Shown: positions 53,170-62,497, counted from the first letter of the stretch. The stretch: 64,000 nt of DNA from Bacteroidales bacterium M3 (GCA_001689445.1 LUJN01000040.1:1-64000); one strand, 5' to 3'. Notes: generated from the sequence alone by a model not told the origin. Translations and numbers: made by a program.

Positions 53170-53177
53170 GCAAAGTT
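53170..53177 (-). promoter_or_regulatory. Promoter -7 element of small membrane protein gene
   Basis: TAACTTTG on the minus strand, 21 bases before the start 53148. Confidence 0.5.
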
Positions 53178-53256
53178 AACGAATTTCACGCAACATACCT
53201 CATTTTCGGCCTATCAGACATGTGACAATTTGATACAATAATGACATAAGACAGCG

Positions 53257-53283
53257 CGGGCGCCCCGATGGTCGGGACGCCCG
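53257..53283 (-). terminator. Hairpin after rng
   Basis: CGGGCG-CCCCGA-TGG-TCGGGA-CGCCCG: a 12-base stem with one wobble pair and a 3-base loop, 32 bases past the rng stop. No long T run follows. Confidence 0.65.
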
Positions 53284-53315
53284 TGTGGTTGGGGGATGGA
53301 AAGGGGCCGGACGGC

Positions 53316-54938
53316 CTATTCCTCCTTTACGCGGTTCTTGGCTTTAGATTTTGACTTGGACGATGAGGAGTCCATATCCTTTTCTTCTTTGAGGTCAATC
53401 TCGTTGCGCTCCTTGTCGAGCACGCGGTATTGCAGATAGGCCAGCGACTGGTCGGGGAGCACACGGAATTTGCGCCCCAGCTCCATGCGCCACTTGCGGT
53501 AGGGCGACAGCAGGCCCTTCTTGAGGAAAGCGTCGACAAACGGGTGGACATACATCACGAAGTCCTCGACGTGTAGGTCATGGAGCAGGTACTCGATTTT
53601 CTCCTTGAGCGTGTCGGTGAACAGCAACGACGGCTGCACCTCACCCTTGCCGAAGCACGAGGGACACGCCTCGGTCGTGACAATATCGAGGGCCGGACGC
53701 ACACGCTGACGGGTTATCTGCATAAGCCCGAACTTGCTGAGAGGCAAGATATTGTGCCGCGCACGGTCATTGGCCATGACCTCGCGCATGTGCTCGTAGA
53801 GCTTCTGGCGGTGCTCGGCCTTGTTCATGTCGATGAAGTCAATCACTATGATGCCTCCCATATCACGCAGACGCAGCTGGCGGGCAATCTCGTCGGCGGC
53901 ACGCATGTTGACCTCAAGGGCATTGCTCTCCTGGTCGGGGGCAGCCTTGGAACGGTTGCCCGAGTTGACGTCGACCACGTGTAGAGCCTCGGTATGCTCG
54001 ATGATGACATACGCCCCCGACTTGAAGGAGACGGTCTTGCCGAATGACGACTTTATCTGCTTTGTGATATTGAAGCTGTCAAATATAGGCTCGGGCTTGT
54101 CATAGTACTTCACTATCTCGCTGCGGTCGGGCGCTATGAGGCTGACATACTTTGATATCTGATTGTAGGTCTCCTCGTCGTTGACGTAGATGTTTTCAAA
54201 CGACGGGGAAAACAGGTCGCGTATCACTCCGAGTATACGGCTGTCCTCCTGAAAGACGAGTGCCGGAGGGGTTGACTTCTGCGCCTTGGCTATGGCATCG
54301 TCCCAGCATTTGAGCAGGGTCTTCAGCTCGTGGTTAAGCTCGGCGACGCGCTTTCCCTCGGCCGAGGTACGCACGATGACGCCGAAGTTCTTAGGTTTGA
54401 TGCTCTCGATGAGCTGACGCAGGCGCAGCTTCTCCTCGGTGGTCTTTATCTTCTGCGATATAGAAATCTTGTTGCAGAACGGGATTAGCACGAGGAAGCG
54501 GCCGGTGAATGTAATCTCGGTGGTGAGGCGCGGGCCTTTGGAGGAGATGGGTTCTTTTGCTATCTGCACGAGGAGTTCCTGCCCCGGGGTGAGGCGGTCG
54601 GCGATGGAGCCGTGCTTGTCGATGTCGGGGAGCAGCTTTGCCTTTGGCAGGGAGGGTTGCTTCTTGCGGTCGGCAAGCATCTGCTTGAGAAATTCCTCGT
54701 AGGATGCAAACTGGGAGCCAAGATCGAGGTAATGGAGGAAAGCGTCCTTGTCGTAGCCTACGTCGACAAATGCGGCATTCAGCCCGGGCATCAGTTTCTT
54801 GACTTTTGCCAGGTAGATGTCGCCGACGGCATAGGAGATGTCGCGCGACTCCTTCTGGAGCTGCACGAGCCGGGAGTCCTCAAGGAGGGCTATTGACACC
54901 TCCTTGGGTTGCACGTCAACTATAAGTTCGCTTTTCAT
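53316..54938 (-). CDS. rng: Ribonuclease G/E family endoribonuclease
   Basis: RNase G/E cleaves AU-rich single-stranded RNA in rRNA maturation and mRNA decay. The start is ATG 54938 (MKSELIVDVQPKEVS). 540 residues: N-terminal S1 domain (about 35-125, with VGDIYLAKVKKLMPGLNAAFVDVG), 5'-sensor/RNase H-like region, the DNase-I-like catalytic core with the metal-binding aspartates in VVDVNSGN and VIDFIDM, and the zinc-link Cys pair in ACPSCFGKG. The C-terminus ends in a short Ser/Lys-rich tail. A 5' leader with a long inverted repeat (54958-55021) separates it from the small basic protein gene. Confidence 0.95.
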   Translation of the reverse strand: MKSELIVDVQPKEVSIALLEDSRLVQLQKESRDISYAVGDIYLAKVKKLMPGLNAAFVDVGYDKDAFLHYLDLGSQFASYEEFLKQMLADRKKQPSLPKAKLLPDIDKHGSIADRLTPGQELLVQIAKEPISSKGPRLTTEITFTGRFLVLIPFCNKISISQKIKTTEEKLRLRQLIESIKPKNFGVIVRTSAEGKRVAELNHELKTLLKCWDDAIAKAQKSTPPALVFQEDSRILGVIRDLFSPSFENIYVNDEETYNQISKYVSLIAPDRSEIVKYYDKPEPIFDSFNITKQIKSSFGKTVSFKSGAYVIIEHTEALHVVDVNSGNRSKAAPDQESNALEVNMRAADEIARQLRLRDMGGIIVIDFIDMNKAEHRQKLYEHMREVMANDRARHNILPLSKFGLMQITRQRVRPALDIVTTEACPSCFGKGEVQPSLLFTDTLKEKIEYLLHDLHVEDFVMYVHPFVDAFLKKGLLSPYRKWRMELGRKFRVLPDQSLAYLQYRVLDKERNEIDLKEEKDMDSSSSKSKSKAKNRVKEE

Positions 54939-54957
54939 CTCATTATCGGTTAAAGCA

Positions 54958-55021
54958 ACAAAGGACAAACTCAATGGGCCGTCTCCCGCCTTGGGGGCGC
55001 CGCATCAGGTTTGTCCTTTGT
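54958..55021 (-). promoter_or_regulatory. Long hairpin in rng leader / HU-operon 3' end
   Basis: A perfect 13-base stem ACAAAGGACAAAC (54958-54970) / GTTTGTCCTTTGT (55009-55021) around a GC-rich loop. On the minus strand it sits between the mini basic protein and rng. TTGCTTTAA follows, so it could be a weak terminator, or a leader structure for rng control. Confidence 0.6.
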
Positions 55022-55054
55022 AGGCGTTCCTGAGTGGAATCGGTCGTCTACCGT

Positions 55055-55144
55055 TTATTTCTTCTTGTGACGATTCTTTCTCAGACGTTTTTTGCGCTTG
55101 TGGGTAGCCATCTTGTGGCCTTTTCTTTTCTTTCCGCTGGGCAT
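55055..55144 (-). CDS. 29-residue basic AURKAIP1/COX24-type protein
   Basis: A very small gene. The product reads MPSGKKRKGHK, MATHKRKKRLRK, NRHKKK: 29 residues, more than half Lys/Arg/His. It belongs to the Bacteroidota mini-proteins with the AURKAIP1/COX24 (mS38-like) signature, thought to be small-subunit ribosomal components. The start ATG at 55144 lies 44 bases after the HU stop at 55189, and rng follows; the HU / mini-protein / rng order puts it in a nucleic-acid-handling operon. Confidence 0.82.
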   Translation of the reverse strand: MPSGKKRKGHKMATHKRKKRLRKNRHKKK

Positions 55145-55188
55145 TGTTACGCAGTTTTATTGATTAATAAATAGAGTTTGTTGTTCCC

Positions 55189-55461
55189 TTATTTCACGTC
55201 CTCCATAAACACCTTTGCCGGCTTGAAAGCGGGGATTTTGTGTTCGGGGATGATTATTGTCGTGTTCTTGGAGATATTGCGGGCGGTCTTTTCAGAACGG
55301 GTCTTCACGATGAAGCTGCCGAATCCGCGCAGGTAAACGTTTTCTCCGTGAGCGAGAGAGTCCTTCACTACTTCCATGAATTTCTCGATAGTCTCGAGGA
55401 CATTGGCTTTCTCTATGCCGGTTGTCTTTGAAATCTCGTTAACGATGTCGGCTTTAGTCAT
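55189..55461 (-). CDS. HU-family DNA-binding protein
   Basis: A 90-residue nucleoid protein of the HU/IHF family, which binds and bends DNA as a dimer. The helical N-terminus (MTKADIVNEISKTTGIEK), the GFGSFIVKTRSEKTARN arm and the PAFKPAKVF C-terminal element are typical. The PGTG-like arm tip is the less common ISKNTTIIIPEHKIP. It is the first gene of a probable HU / mini-protein / rng unit. Confidence 0.95.
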   Translation of the reverse strand: MTKADIVNEISKTTGIEKANVLETIEKFMEVVKDSLAHGENVYLRGFGSFIVKTRSEKTARNISKNTTIIIPEHKIPAFKPAKVFMEDVK

Positions 55462-55624
55462 TGTTTGCTAATATATAATTGGTTTAACATTTTCTTGATG
55501 GGCACGCAGTTAGCGGCATCAGTGATGACCGTTTTTTTTGCAGTTGCAAATATCGCACTTTTTTTTCAATTGGAGGCAATATGCCTGACGTTTTTTTGAT
55601 TATCCTGTATAAAATCACCACTTT

Positions 55625-55664
55625 AGCGAGCGAGGGCGACCTTTTCAGGTCGCCCTCGCTCGCT
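55625..55664. terminator. 18-base perfect hairpin downstream of lpxA
   Basis: AGCGAGCGAGGGCGACCT pairs with its exact complement at 55647-55664 around a TTTC loop. No clear T run on the minus strand, so it may be a 3'-end stabiliser as much as a terminator. Confidence 0.6.
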
Positions 55665-55665
55665 T

Positions 55666-55820
55666 TAATGCATAATTCATAATGCATAATTCATAATTAC
55701 CGTGATACGTGGTGTCGCGTCAGCTCAATTATGCTTAATCAATGCTTAATTCATAATGCTCAATGCATAATGTTTTCGCGTCAGCCAATTATGCATTATG
55801 CATTAAGAATTATGAATTGA
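55666..55820. repeat. AATGCATAAT intergenic repeat cluster
   Basis: Several copies of AATGCATAATTCATAAT and inverted versions (AATTATGCATTATGCATTAAG). The same family as 40870-40980. It abuts the lpxA stop codon at 55822. Confidence 0.7.
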
Positions 55821-55821
55821 T

Positions 55822-56607
55822 TTACTCGTATTCGCGCGGGATGGCGACAATCTTGCGGTTGACACCGTTGATGAAGTCGACTATCGCCTTGCGCACGGGG
55901 GTATCGGCCACGTCGGCATCAATGCGGCGCAGGGCGTTGAACACTGATGTGCCACATTGGTAGACATGGCGGTAGGCCTTGGCTATGTCATCTATCTGTT
56001 CCTCGGTGAATCCTTTGGAGCGCATTATCGTGGCGTTGATGCCGTAGTACACTGCCGGATTGTGGGCAATGATGACATAGGGAGGCACGTTGGAGCCGAT
56101 GCGGCACCCACCTTTTACGAGCACCCAGTCGCCGACCTTGCACCCCTCATGTACGAGCGCGGCTGACGAGAGGATGGTACACTCGCCTACCTCAACATCT
56201 CCGGCCACGAGAACGCCGTTGCCTATGACACACTTGCCCTTGATGTGGGTGTCGTGCCCGATGTGGCTCTCCGACATGATGAAGCAGTTGTCGCCGATGA
56301 CAGTGGCCTGTCCCTGCCGGATGCTGCGGTTGATGATGACATGCTCGCGTATCACGTTGTCATCACCGATTATGCAGTAGGTCTCCTCGCCTTTCCAACG
56401 GAAATCCTGGGGATCGGCACCGAGAATTGCGCCCTGGTAGACTTTGTTGTTCTTACCCATCTTTGTGCCGCGTATTATGCTGGCATAAGGGAGTATCTCA
56501 CACCCGTCGCCTATCTCGACTCCGGCATCGACATAGGCAAATGGGTGTATCTTAACGTTTTCGCCGATTACCGCTGAGGCATCGACATAGGCCAATGGAC
56601 TGATCAT
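55822..56607 (-). CDS. lpxA: UDP-N-acetylglucosamine acyltransferase
   Basis: LpxA adds the 3-O-acyl chain to UDP-GlcNAc, the first step of lipid A synthesis, in the cytoplasm. 261 residues: a left-handed beta-helix of hexapeptide repeats (about 1-185, beginning ISPLAYVDASAVIGENVKIH) and a C-terminal helical bundle. The catalytic His lies in ESHIGHDTHIKG (about residue 120). It is located 37 bases after the outer-membrane factor gene of the RND operon, so probably co-transcribed. In other Bacteroidales lpxA is usually near lpxD/lpxC-fabZ; those genes are not here. Confidence 0.94.
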   Translation of the reverse strand: MISPLAYVDASAVIGENVKIHPFAYVDAGVEIGDGCEILPYASIIRGTKMGKNNKVYQGAILGADPQDFRWKGEETYCIIGDDNVIREHVIINRSIRQGQATVIGDNCFIMSESHIGHDTHIKGKCVIGNGVLVAGDVEVGECTILSSAALVHEGCKVGDWVLVKGGCRIGSNVPPYVIIAHNPAVYYGINATIMRSKGFTEEQIDDIAKAYRHVYQCGTSVFNALRRIDADVADTPVRKAIVDFINGVNRKIVAIPREYE

Positions 56608-56644
56608 GGTGGTATATATTTTAGAATTAAAGCCTTAGAGAGTG

Positions 56645-58024
56645 TTACCGTCCTCCTCCGAGCGACTGGTAGAGGTTGATAGCTGCCTGGGCCTTGGCGT
56701 GCTCGCACGAGATTAGCGACATCTGCGCGCCGAGCAGGCTCTGCTGGGCCGTCAACACTTCAAGATAGGTTGAAGTGCCTAAAGTTAGCAATTCCTGCGT
56801 ATATTCCACAGATTTTTCGAGATTTTCTACCTGATGGACGAGCAATGTCGCCTTCTCGTCGCTCTTGTTGAACAGTACCATGGCGTCGGACACCTCGGCC
56901 GAGGCACTCAGCAGGGTGTACTCGAAGTTGTTCATCGCCTGCTGCTGCTGTGCCTTTGCGGCCTCAAGGCGCGAGATGTTGGCACCACGCGAGAAGAGGG
57001 GGGCGGTGAGCTGGCCGGCGAGGTTGATGAAAAATTTGCCGGGGTTGGTGATGAGCGTACCGAGGGCGTTGGTGAAGCCGCCGTTGGCCGAGATGGTCAG
57101 CCCTGGGTAGAATGCGGCGCGGGCCTGGTTGGTAGCATAGTATGCGGCGGCGACACCCTGCTCGGCGGCACGCACGTCGGGACGTGCGGCAAGCTCGCGC
57201 ATCGGTATGCCCTCGCGCACCATGGCCGGGGCTTCAAATACGGCATCGGCCGAGATGGCCCATGGGCGCGGGGCTACGTTAAGCAGCAGCGACAGGGTGT
57301 TGTTAGCCTCATGGAGCGACACCTCAAGATCGGTGATGGAGGCAAGGATGCTGTAGTAGTTGGCTGTGCTCTGCACCACGGCTGCCTCGTTGACACGACC
57401 GGCGAGCTTGAGGTTTTTCATCACCTCGACGCTCTGCTTCCACAGGTCAGCGGTGTTGCGGCTCAGTTTGAGCTGCGCCTCAAGCATGGCAATGGAGTAG
57501 TAGCAGTTGGCCACTCCGCCGATTATCTGCGAGCGCACGGCCTGGGCATATGCCTCGCTCTGGAGCAGGTTGGCCTTGGCGGCGCGGTTGGAGTTGAGCA
57601 GCTTGCCGAAGATGTCAATCTCCCAGCTAACCGACAAGGGTATCTGATAGGTCCACGACATGCGCGAGCCGTCAAACGACGACCCTGCCCCGTTGGGGGC
57701 GAGGGCCACCGACGGAAGATAGCTCAGCCGCGTCCCCTTGAGCTGGGCATGGGCTATCTCCACATTGAGGCGTGCGTTCTCAAGGTTGGTGTTGTTGGCG
57801 AGCGCCTGATTGATGAGGTCGGCAAGCACGGGGTCGGTGAACACCTGCTGCCAACGCAGGTTGCCGAAAGCGGCCGAGTCGACCTGCGCGTCGCGTGCCT
57901 CGACGTACTCCTGTGCAAGCACGTTGTCCGAAGGCATGTCAAACTTCTTGTAGATGTTGCAGCTCGTCAGCAGGCCGACAGCGACGGCGACAAGCGACAG
58001 GCGCGATATATTACGTAACGACAT
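56645..58024 (-). CDS. TolC-family outer membrane efflux lipoprotein
   Basis: The outer-membrane channel of the RND tripartite pump. 459 residues: lipobox LTSC (Cys about residue 22), two repeated OEP domains with long helices (about 60-250 and 260-455), including NNTNLENARLNVEIAHAQLK and LARPDVRAAEQGVAAAYY-like helices. It ends in the typical AQAAINLYQSLGGG segment of NodT/OprM lipoproteins. 21 bases follow the RND gene. Confidence 0.92.
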   Translation of the reverse strand: MSLRNISRLSLVAVAVGLLTSCNIYKKFDMPSDNVLAQEYVEARDAQVDSAAFGNLRWQQVFTDPVLADLINQALANNTNLENARLNVEIAHAQLKGTRLSYLPSVALAPNGAGSSFDGSRMSWTYQIPLSVSWEIDIFGKLLNSNRAAKANLLQSEAYAQAVRSQIIGGVANCYYSIAMLEAQLKLSRNTADLWKQSVEVMKNLKLAGRVNEAAVVQSTANYYSILASITDLEVSLHEANNTLSLLLNVAPRPWAISADAVFEAPAMVREGIPMRELAARPDVRAAEQGVAAAYYATNQARAAFYPGLTISANGGFTNALGTLITNPGKFFINLAGQLTAPLFSRGANISRLEAAKAQQQQAMNNFEYTLLSASAEVSDAMVLFNKSDEKATLLVHQVENLEKSVEYTQELLTLGTSTYLEVLTAQQSLLGAQMSLISCEHAKAQAAINLYQSLGGGR

Positions 58025-58045
58025 TATCTTTTCCGTTTTATGGGG

Positions 58046-61000
58046 TTATTTCATTGAATATTGCTCGATTTCAGGCTCAAGACCCTCGTTCTCGGTGTCT
58101 TCCCACTCGATAGGCTTGATCTTCTCCTGGATGGCCTGGAACACCACAAAGAGGGCGGGCACGATGAAAATCTGGAGTATCATACCGATTAACATACCTC
58201 CGACAGCACCCGTACCGAGGGCATTGTTGCCGTTGGCGCCTACACCCGAGGCGAACATCAGCGGCAACAGGCCGATGATAAGTGCAAACGAGGTCATCAG
58301 GATTGGTCGCAGACGGGCGGCGGCACCGGCGACGGCGGCGTTGACGATGCTCATGCCTGTCTGGCGGCGTTCAAGCGCAAACTCGACAATGAGGATGGCG
58401 TTCTTGGCCAACAGACCGATAAGCATGATGAGCGCAATCTGCAGGTAAATATTGTTGTCTATCGAGAATATCTGGGCGAAGATAAACGAGCCCATAAGTC
58501 CGAACGGTATCGAGAGAATAACCGCCCATGGCAGAACATAGCTCTCATACTGGGCACTCAGCAACAGGTAGACAAAGAGGAGACACAGGCCGAAGATGAC
58601 GGCAGTGGCCGCGCCTGACGATCCTTCCTCCTCACGGGTCATACCCGAGAACTCAAAGCCGTAGCCCTGCGGAAGGGTCTGCTCGGCGACACGGTTGATG
58701 GCGGCGATAGCGTCACCCGACGAGAATCCGGGAGCGGGTGAACCGGTCACGGAGATGGACTGGAACATGTTGAAGCGGTCGAGCAGGTCGGGCCCGTACA
58801 CCTTCTTGAGGGTGACGAAATTGGAGAGCGACGCCATATCGTTGCCGTTGCGTATCTTGATATTCTTCAGCGTCTCGGGCGACACGCGGGTCTCGGGTGA
58901 GGCCTGCATCATCACACGGTAGAGCTTGCCGAAGCGGTTGAAGTTGGAGACATACATACCGCCATAGTAACCCTGGAGCGTCTGTAGTATAATCGACGGG
59001 GAGATGCCTGCCTGCTTGGCCTTGGCAGCGTCTATGTCGACAAGATATTGCGGGAACGTGGGGTTGAACGTGGTGTAGGCCATCTGTATCTCAGGCTGCT
59101 GGTTGAGCGCTCCGAGGAAGCCCTGCACTACGTTGAAGAAGTCGTTGATGTCGCCGCCCGTGCGGTCCTGCATCTTCATCTCAAAACCGTTGGTCATCGA
59201 GTAGCCCGCAATCATAGGGGGCGCAAAGAACATCACGCGTCCATCCTTCACCTGCTGGCCGGCCATGCCGTAGAGCTGGCGTACGATATTGTCGGAACTT
59301 TCCTCCTTGGAACGCTCGTCCCAGTTCTTGAGCTTGATGATGAACGTACCGTAGGTGGCACCCTGTCCGGCGATGAAGCTGTAGCCGTTGATGAGCACTC
59401 GCGACTGCACGGCGGGAATCTGTGCGATGATGCCGTCGACCTGCTCAAGTATCTCGCCTGTGCGCTCCTGCGAGGTGCCGGCGGGCATATCTATCACGGC
59501 GAATATCGTACCCGTATCCTCGTTGGGGACAAGGGCGGTCGGGGTAGTGCCCATAAGCCATACGAGCACGGCGATGGAGCCAGCCACGATGGCAAACGAC
59601 ACCGTCTTGGCCTTGATGAAGAATTTTGTGACCTTCTTATACTTCTCAAGCATACGGTCGTAGGAGGCGTTGAACGCCGCGTGGAAACGCTTCACGAAGT
59701 TGCGCCGCTCGCCCGTGTGGTCCTGATGGGGCTTAAGGAAGATGGCACAAAGCGCCGGGGAGAGGGTCAAGGCGTTGACGGCCGAGAAGGCGATGGCGAT
59801 GGCCATCGTGATACCAAACTGGCGGTAGAACACGCCCGATGTGCCGGGCATGAACGACACGGGGATAAACACGAGCATCATCACAAGGGTGATGGAGATA
59901 AGCGCGCCGGCTATCTCGCTCATTGCGTCGATAGAGGCGAGCCGTGCCGACTTATAGCCCACGTCGAGCTTGGCATGGACCGCCTCGACCACCACAATGG
60001 CGTCATCGACCACAATCGCAATCGCCAGCACAAGCGCCGACAGGGTGATGAGGTTGATGGAGAACCCGATGAGGTACATCACGAAGAACGTACCGACAAG
60101 GGCCACAGGGATGGCGATGGCGGGGATAATGGTGGAACGGAGGTCCTGAAGGAACACATACACCACAAAGAACACGAGGATAAACGCCTCGATGAGGGTC
60201 TTGATAACCTCGTGGATAGAAGCGTCGAGGAACTCATTGTTGTTCAATGGCACGTCGATGGCGAGACCGTCGGGCAACTGCTTCTTGACATCCGTGTCAA
60301 GGAACGACAGGATGTTGTTGATAATTTCGGTTGCGTTTGAACCCGGGGTCTGGAATATGATGGAGGTAACGGCGGGGTGACCGTTAAGCTCGTTGTGGAA
60401 GCCGTAGGTCACGCGTCCAAGCTCCACGTCGGCCACATCCTTGAGGTAGAGCACGTCGCCGTTGGCGTTGGCACGCACGACGATATTCTCAAACTCCTCG
60501 GGGGTGACAAGACGTCCCTTATATTTCATGATGTACTGGAAACTCTGGTTGCCCTGCTCGCCGAAAGCACCGGGAGCGGCTTCTATATTCTGCTCGGCGA
60601 GAGCCGCGGCTACGTCCGAAGGCATCAGCCCGTACTGGGCCATCACGTCGGGCTTGAGCCATATACGCATCGAATAGTCGGCACCCATGACCATCGCGTC
60701 ACCCACGCCCTGAATACGCTGTATCTGCGGGATGATGTTGATTTTCATGTAGTTTTCGATAAACTCCTCATCATACTCGTCGTTGGGTGAATAGAGGGCA
60801 ATCGCCATAAGCATGGAGGTCTGACGTTTCTGCGTGATGACGCCGACCTGGGTCACCTCGGCGGGCAGCAGACCCTGGGCCTTGGCCACGCGGTTCTGCA
60901 CCTCGATGGCGGCCATATCGGGGTCGGAACCCTGCTTAAAGTACACGTTGATGGTCGCGCTACCGGTATTGGTGGCGGTAGACTGCATGTAGTCCATGTT

Positions 61001-61222
61001 GGGCGCGCCGTTGATCTGCTCCTCCAAGGGGGCAATCACGGAGTTGAGCACGGCCTGGGCGTTGGCGCCGGTGTAGGTGGTTGAGACCTGGATGGTAGGC
61101 GGCGCAATGTCGGGATATTGAGTGACGGGGAGCGCAAGCAGACCGATAAGACCCAACAGGACAATAAAGATTGAGATAACCGTCGAAAGTACGGGACGGT
61201 TGATAAATCTGTCAAGTTTCAT
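58046..61222 (-). CDS. HAE1-type RND efflux transporter (AcrB-like)
   Basis: The inner-membrane proton-driven pump of the tripartite efflux system. 1058 residues, with 12 transmembrane helices and two large periplasmic loops. N-terminal FINRPVLSTVISIFIVLLG and the proton-relay Asp pair in AIVVDDAIVVVEAVHA (helix 4) are present. The C-terminal half carries FNRFGKLYRVMMQA and AKNAILIVEFA (helix 10 region). Substrates cannot be inferred. The gap to the MFP gene is 93 bases. Confidence 0.95.
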   Translation of the reverse strand: MKLDRFINRPVLSTVISIFIVLLGLIGLLALPVTQYPDIAPPTIQVSTTYTGANAQAVLNSVIAPLEEQINGAPNMDYMQSTATNTGSATINVYFKQGSDPDMAAIEVQNRVAKAQGLLPAEVTQVGVITQKRQTSMLMAIALYSPNDEYDEEFIENYMKINIIPQIQRIQGVGDAMVMGADYSMRIWLKPDVMAQYGLMPSDVAAALAEQNIEAAPGAFGEQGNQSFQYIMKYKGRLVTPEEFENIVVRANANGDVLYLKDVADVELGRVTYGFHNELNGHPAVTSIIFQTPGSNATEIINNILSFLDTDVKKQLPDGLAIDVPLNNNEFLDASIHEVIKTLIEAFILVFFVVYVFLQDLRSTIIPAIAIPVALVGTFFVMYLIGFSINLITLSALVLAIAIVVDDAIVVVEAVHAKLDVGYKSARLASIDAMSEIAGALISITLVMMLVFIPVSFMPGTSGVFYRQFGITMAIAIAFSAVNALTLSPALCAIFLKPHQDHTGERRNFVKRFHAAFNASYDRMLEKYKKVTKFFIKAKTVSFAIVAGSIAVLVWLMGTTPTALVPNEDTGTIFAVIDMPAGTSQERTGEILEQVDGIIAQIPAVQSRVLINGYSFIAGQGATYGTFIIKLKNWDERSKEESSDNIVRQLYGMAGQQVKDGRVMFFAPPMIAGYSMTNGFEMKMQDRTGGDINDFFNVVQGFLGALNQQPEIQMAYTTFNPTFPQYLVDIDAAKAKQAGISPSIILQTLQGYYGGMYVSNFNRFGKLYRVMMQASPETRVSPETLKNIKIRNGNDMASLSNFVTLKKVYGPDLLDRFNMFQSISVTGSPAPGFSSGDAIAAINRVAEQTLPQGYGFEFSGMTREEEGSSGAATAVIFGLCLLFVYLLLSAQYESYVLPWAVILSIPFGLMGSFIFAQIFSIDNNIYLQIALIMLIGLLAKNAILIVEFALERRQTGMSIVNAAVAGAAARLRPILMTSFALIIGLLPLMFASGVGANGNNALGTGAVGGMLIGMILQIFIVPALFVVFQAIQEKIKPIEWEDTENEGLEPEIEQYSMK

Positions 61223-61315
61223 ATATTGTGTTGACTCGTTTTTTGATGGATAAACATGGAGAGAGTTGCCCCGCCGGCAAGCGCGGGGAGATGAGGAGAG
61301 GACGGTCGGCGGGTA

Positions 61316-62497
61316 TTATTGTGCCTGCTGTGCGGCGGCCTGCGGCTGCTGCGCTGCCGCATCCACGGGATTGATTACCATGTTGTTCTTCACCTGTGTG
61401 CCCACGCCTTCGACAACCACACGATCGCCGGGCTTGAGACCCGAAGTGACGACATACTCCTTGCCGTTGTTCTCGGGGGCAACCTGGATGTAGGTCTGCG
61501 CTACCTTGTTGGAGTCGCCTACGACATATACATAGCGGCGGTCCTGTATCTCAAACGTGGCCTTCTGCGGGATCACGAGCGCGCTGTCATTGTCCCGGGG
61601 AATGAGGATTGAGCCGGTCGAGCCGCTGCGCAGCATCCCGTTGGTGTTGGGGAAGAGTGCACGCACGTTGGCCGCGCCGGTCGAGTTGTCGATGACGCCG
61701 CTCACGGTAGCCACGCGACCCTTGACGGGGTAGACCGTGCCGTCGGCAAGACGCAGTGACACCTCGGGCATCTCGTTTATACGGGAGTTTAGCGAGGCCG
61801 CGCCGTTGTCGGTGAGGTTGAGGATGTCTTTCTCGTTGAGGGAGAAGTATGCGTACACCTCGGAGTTGTCGCTGATGGTCGTCAGCGGCTGTGCCATCGA
61901 CGGCGACGCGAGGGAGCCTTCACGGTTGGGGATGGAGCCTACCACACCGTCGCTCGGGGCTGTGATGACAGTATAGTTGAGGTTCTTGCGGGCAGTAGTG
62001 AGGTTTGACTGCGCCTGGGCAAGCTGTGCCTTGGCCTGCAACAGGGCGTTGTCGGCCATCTGCCACTCATATTCGCTTATGATATTCTTGTCAAACAGTG
62101 TGCGCTTGGAGTCGGCTGTGAGCTGTGCGGTGGCAACGGCACTCTCGGCGACCTTGACGGCAGCGGCTGCACCGTCCACGGCAGCCTGAAACTGTACCTG
62201 GTCGAGGGTGAACAGCACCTGTCCCTTTCTCACCTGCTGTCCCTCGTCGACATGCACCTTGGTGATGAAACCCGTGACCTGCGGACGGATGTCGATATCC
62301 GTGCGCCCCTTGATGGTGGCGGGATATGCACTTTCGAGATTGGCGTTGCTGTAGGCAACGGTCATGGTCGCGATGGAGGGGGCTGCCCCCTGGGGCTGCT
62401 CTTGTTTTCCGCCACATGCCACAAGGCCAAATGACGCTGCAATCACGAGAGAGAGACCTGCGTCCTTAAACACTTTTACATTCATAAATTCTGACAT
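61316..62497 (-). CDS. RND periplasmic adaptor lipoprotein (AcrA-like)
   Basis: The membrane-fusion protein linking the RND pump to the outer-membrane channel. 393 residues: lipobox LVACG (Cys about residue 28), a barrel-sandwich/lipoyl half-motif, a long alpha-hairpin (about 95-175, rich in Ala/Gln), and a beta-barrel domain with ending repeats of Gln/Ala. The start may be ATG 62497 or 62485; the second gives a better signal peptide (MNVKVFKDAG). First gene of the MFP-RND-OMF-lpxA unit, with a promoter at 62598-62627. Confidence 0.93.
   Translation of the reverse strand: MSEFMNVKVFKDAGLSLVIAASFGLVACGGKQEQPQGAAPSIATMTVAYSNANLESAYPATIKGRTDIDIRPQVTGFITKVHVDEGQQVRKGQVLFTLDQVQFQAAVDGAAAAVKVAESAVATAQLTADSKRTLFDKNIISEYEWQMADNALLQAKAQLAQAQSNLTTARKNLNYTVITAPSDGVVGSIPNREGSLASPSMAQPLTTISDNSEVYAYFSLNEKDILNLTDNGAASLNSRINEMPEVSLRLADGTVYPVKGRVATVSGVIDNSTGAANVRALFPNTNGMLRSGSTGSILIPRDNDSALVIPQKATFEIQDRRYVYVVGDSNKVAQTYIQVAPENNGKEYVVTSGLKPGDRVVVEGVGTQVKNNMVINPVDAAAQQPQAAAQQAQ

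Larger units (their letters stand above)
55462..55821. other. 360-base intergenic region, repeats and hairpin
   Basis: No gene seen. It contains A/T tracts near 55527-55565, an 18-base perfect hairpin (55625-55664) and an AATGCATAAT repeat cluster (55666-55820). Confidence 0.75.

Noticed and set aside
56834..60340. Long plus-strand frames (394 and 430 codons) opposite the TolC-like and RND genes
   Set aside because: Shadows of well-supported genes; no signal peptide, motif or promoter of their own.
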